Origin: Limanda limanda
Taxonomy: Eukaryota; Chordata; Actinopteri; Pleuronectiformes; Pleuronectidae
Length of the DNA: 64,000 nt
Assembly (NCBI RefSeq): GCF_963576545.1
Contig: NC_083644.1
Location: 25,919,393 to 25,983,392 of the forward strand
Direction: 5' to 3'
Numbering within the stretch: the stretch's first letter is position 1; each line of letters opens with the position of its first letter. The notes beneath the pieces are model-generated. The model was not told where the DNA came from. It ran no database searches and saw only the letters and a list, made by a program, of their open reading frames with translations. Of this stretch, positions 62,601 to 64,000 are shown piece after piece. The translations under genes and the position numbers were made by a program.

Positions 62601-63120
62601 ATGTATGAAAACGGAAGGATATTTTTGGTGCGCGTATATGAAATGCTTATTAAAACCAGCTTATTATACATTGTTTAAGTCTTTAAAAACGGCTTAAAAA
62701 TAAAATAAATAAAATAAACAAAGTATGTATATTGCCAGTGAGGCATCAGGGCATGACAGAATTCCCATGAAATTGCCAGGAAAAATGCTCCACCTTGATA
62801 TGAGTGGTTCAGGGGTCTCCCCCCCTGTCTGCTCAGGATGTGTAACCACTATGGCGTTCTCACAGTGAGAGTGCAGTGACAGTAGGGGTGTAGTTGCTCA
62901 CTGCACCCTCCACGATGCAGCTGTGGGTGAAACATGCCGTGGCTGACATATCAGTGATGTTTATTAAGAGACGAGTCTATCAGGCCTCATAAGCCAGTTC
63001 TCGCAGGCGGCAGATCTTTTGTTTCTTCCGGAGGGTGTCATCAATCTTACGTGGCTGCGCTTGATGGGAGATCACGGATTCCTCCCTCCCATCGCAGTGG
63101 GTTCAGTGGTGGAAGCAGGT
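59700..63120. other. Intergenic DNA with several conserved-looking blocks
   Basis: No gene could be supported. Blocks at about 60180-60470, 61640-62360 and 62740-63110 have complex, non-repetitive composition. AT-rich filler and a short (GT)n at 61229-61251 lie between them. Confidence 0.35.
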
Positions 63121-63125
63121 AGACG

Positions 63126-63256
<131 letters not shown>

Positions 63257-64000
63257 CCTATGTGCTTTGCAGAGCACCTCCATTCTAGGACTGAAAACAC
63301 AGAGGGAGGCTCCATTGTCGACGTGACACTGCAATCCTCTGCCTTACTGAGGGATAAACTTACCAATAAAAAACAGCACAGATACAGTATTTATGTTTTT
63401 GTTTTGACACACCATAAGGACTATACATTCAATCTCTGCTCCTGTTTCATATTCATGAAGCATACAGTATTTGTATTTATTTTCACTGCTTTGACATATA
63501 GTAGAGATTTTATTCCAAATACATGACTCTCGTCTGTACGGATACAAAATGAAGAAATTAAAAAAAGAGCTTCAGTTTTTATTCTTGACTTGAGAATGAA
63601 ACAGAGACACATTGTTCAATCAACTCAGGATTTCCATCAACACTCTCAGAACAGTTTAATCAAGTTTTGAGTTAACACAGGGTCAACAGTACAATGAACA
63701 GTGTTAGACAAGAAGGACAGGTTAGCTAAGCAACAAAATAAAAGCAACAATTAAATAAATAAATAGATTAAATAAAGTAAAAAGAGCTCAGCAATATACA
63801 ATTGTTAAAGTCAAATACAATAATAATACTATAGAGGATGCAACTGTAAATGCAAAGCAAAATCATACATTAAAACTGTATAGGAATATGTATTTATAAG
63901 TTAATACGCACATTTTCCAGAGGTGAGTAAACAAAACTACTAAATAAAACCACCAATGTCAATAGACCAATGTAAGAGTGTAATATAACAGAAAAGATCT
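63257..64000. other. Terminal AT-rich intergenic DNA
   Basis: No exon, repeat or RNA gene is recognisable up to the window end. Confidence 0.4.

Overview
The window is vertebrate nuclear DNA, most likely from a ray-finned (teleost) fish and probably a percomorph. The evidence is intron-split genes with GT-AG junctions, long gene-poor stretches, many long (GT)n, (GA)n and (CTGT)n microsatellites, and decayed fish-type repeats (Tc1-like transposase, LINE reverse-transcriptase tails, short dispersed repeats). There is no bacterial, phage or CRISPR content. Most short open frames are chance or repeat-derived.

Five protein-coding genes could be rebuilt exon by exon from splice sites and protein family knowledge. 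(1) A G-protein gamma-12 gene (+, coding 2058-2365, 72 aa). (2) gadd45a (-, 7698-9072, 4 exons, 155 aa). (3) sec16b (+, 12532-22767, 23 coding exons, 911 aa). (4) znf648 (-, 26130-27614, single coding exon, ten zinc fingers). (5) Glutamine synthetase, glul (-, 40625-42254, 6 coding exons, exactly 373 aa). All exon phases join without an internal stop.

Layout: 1-9.3 kb holds gng12 and gadd45a facing each other (convergent). 9.3-12.3 kb is a gap with a broken Tc1-like transposase and an unrecognised open-frame fragment. 12.3-27.6 kb holds sec16b and znf648, also convergent. 28-40 kb is intergenic, with a perfect 498-bp tandem duplication just upstream of znf648, a LINE tail and a 360-bp (CTGT)n tract. 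40.1-42.7 kb is glul with a readable TATA/CCAAT promoter. 42.7-64 kb has no gene I can recognise: LINE remnants, two copies of a short dispersed repeat, two perfect hairpins, microsatellites, and several stretches with the texture of conserved regulatory DNA.

The genes do not form one pathway. They cover G-protein signalling, stress response, ER exit-site organisation, a DNA-binding factor and ammonia/glutamate metabolism. What links them is synteny: in human, GNG12/GADD45A are neighbours on 1p31 and SEC16B/ZNF648/GLUL lie together on 1q25, so this window joins two blocks that are separate in human. I found no convincing undescribed molecular system. The most checkable oddities are the 498-bp duplication, the 26-bp perfect hairpin, and the orphan open-frame fragments.
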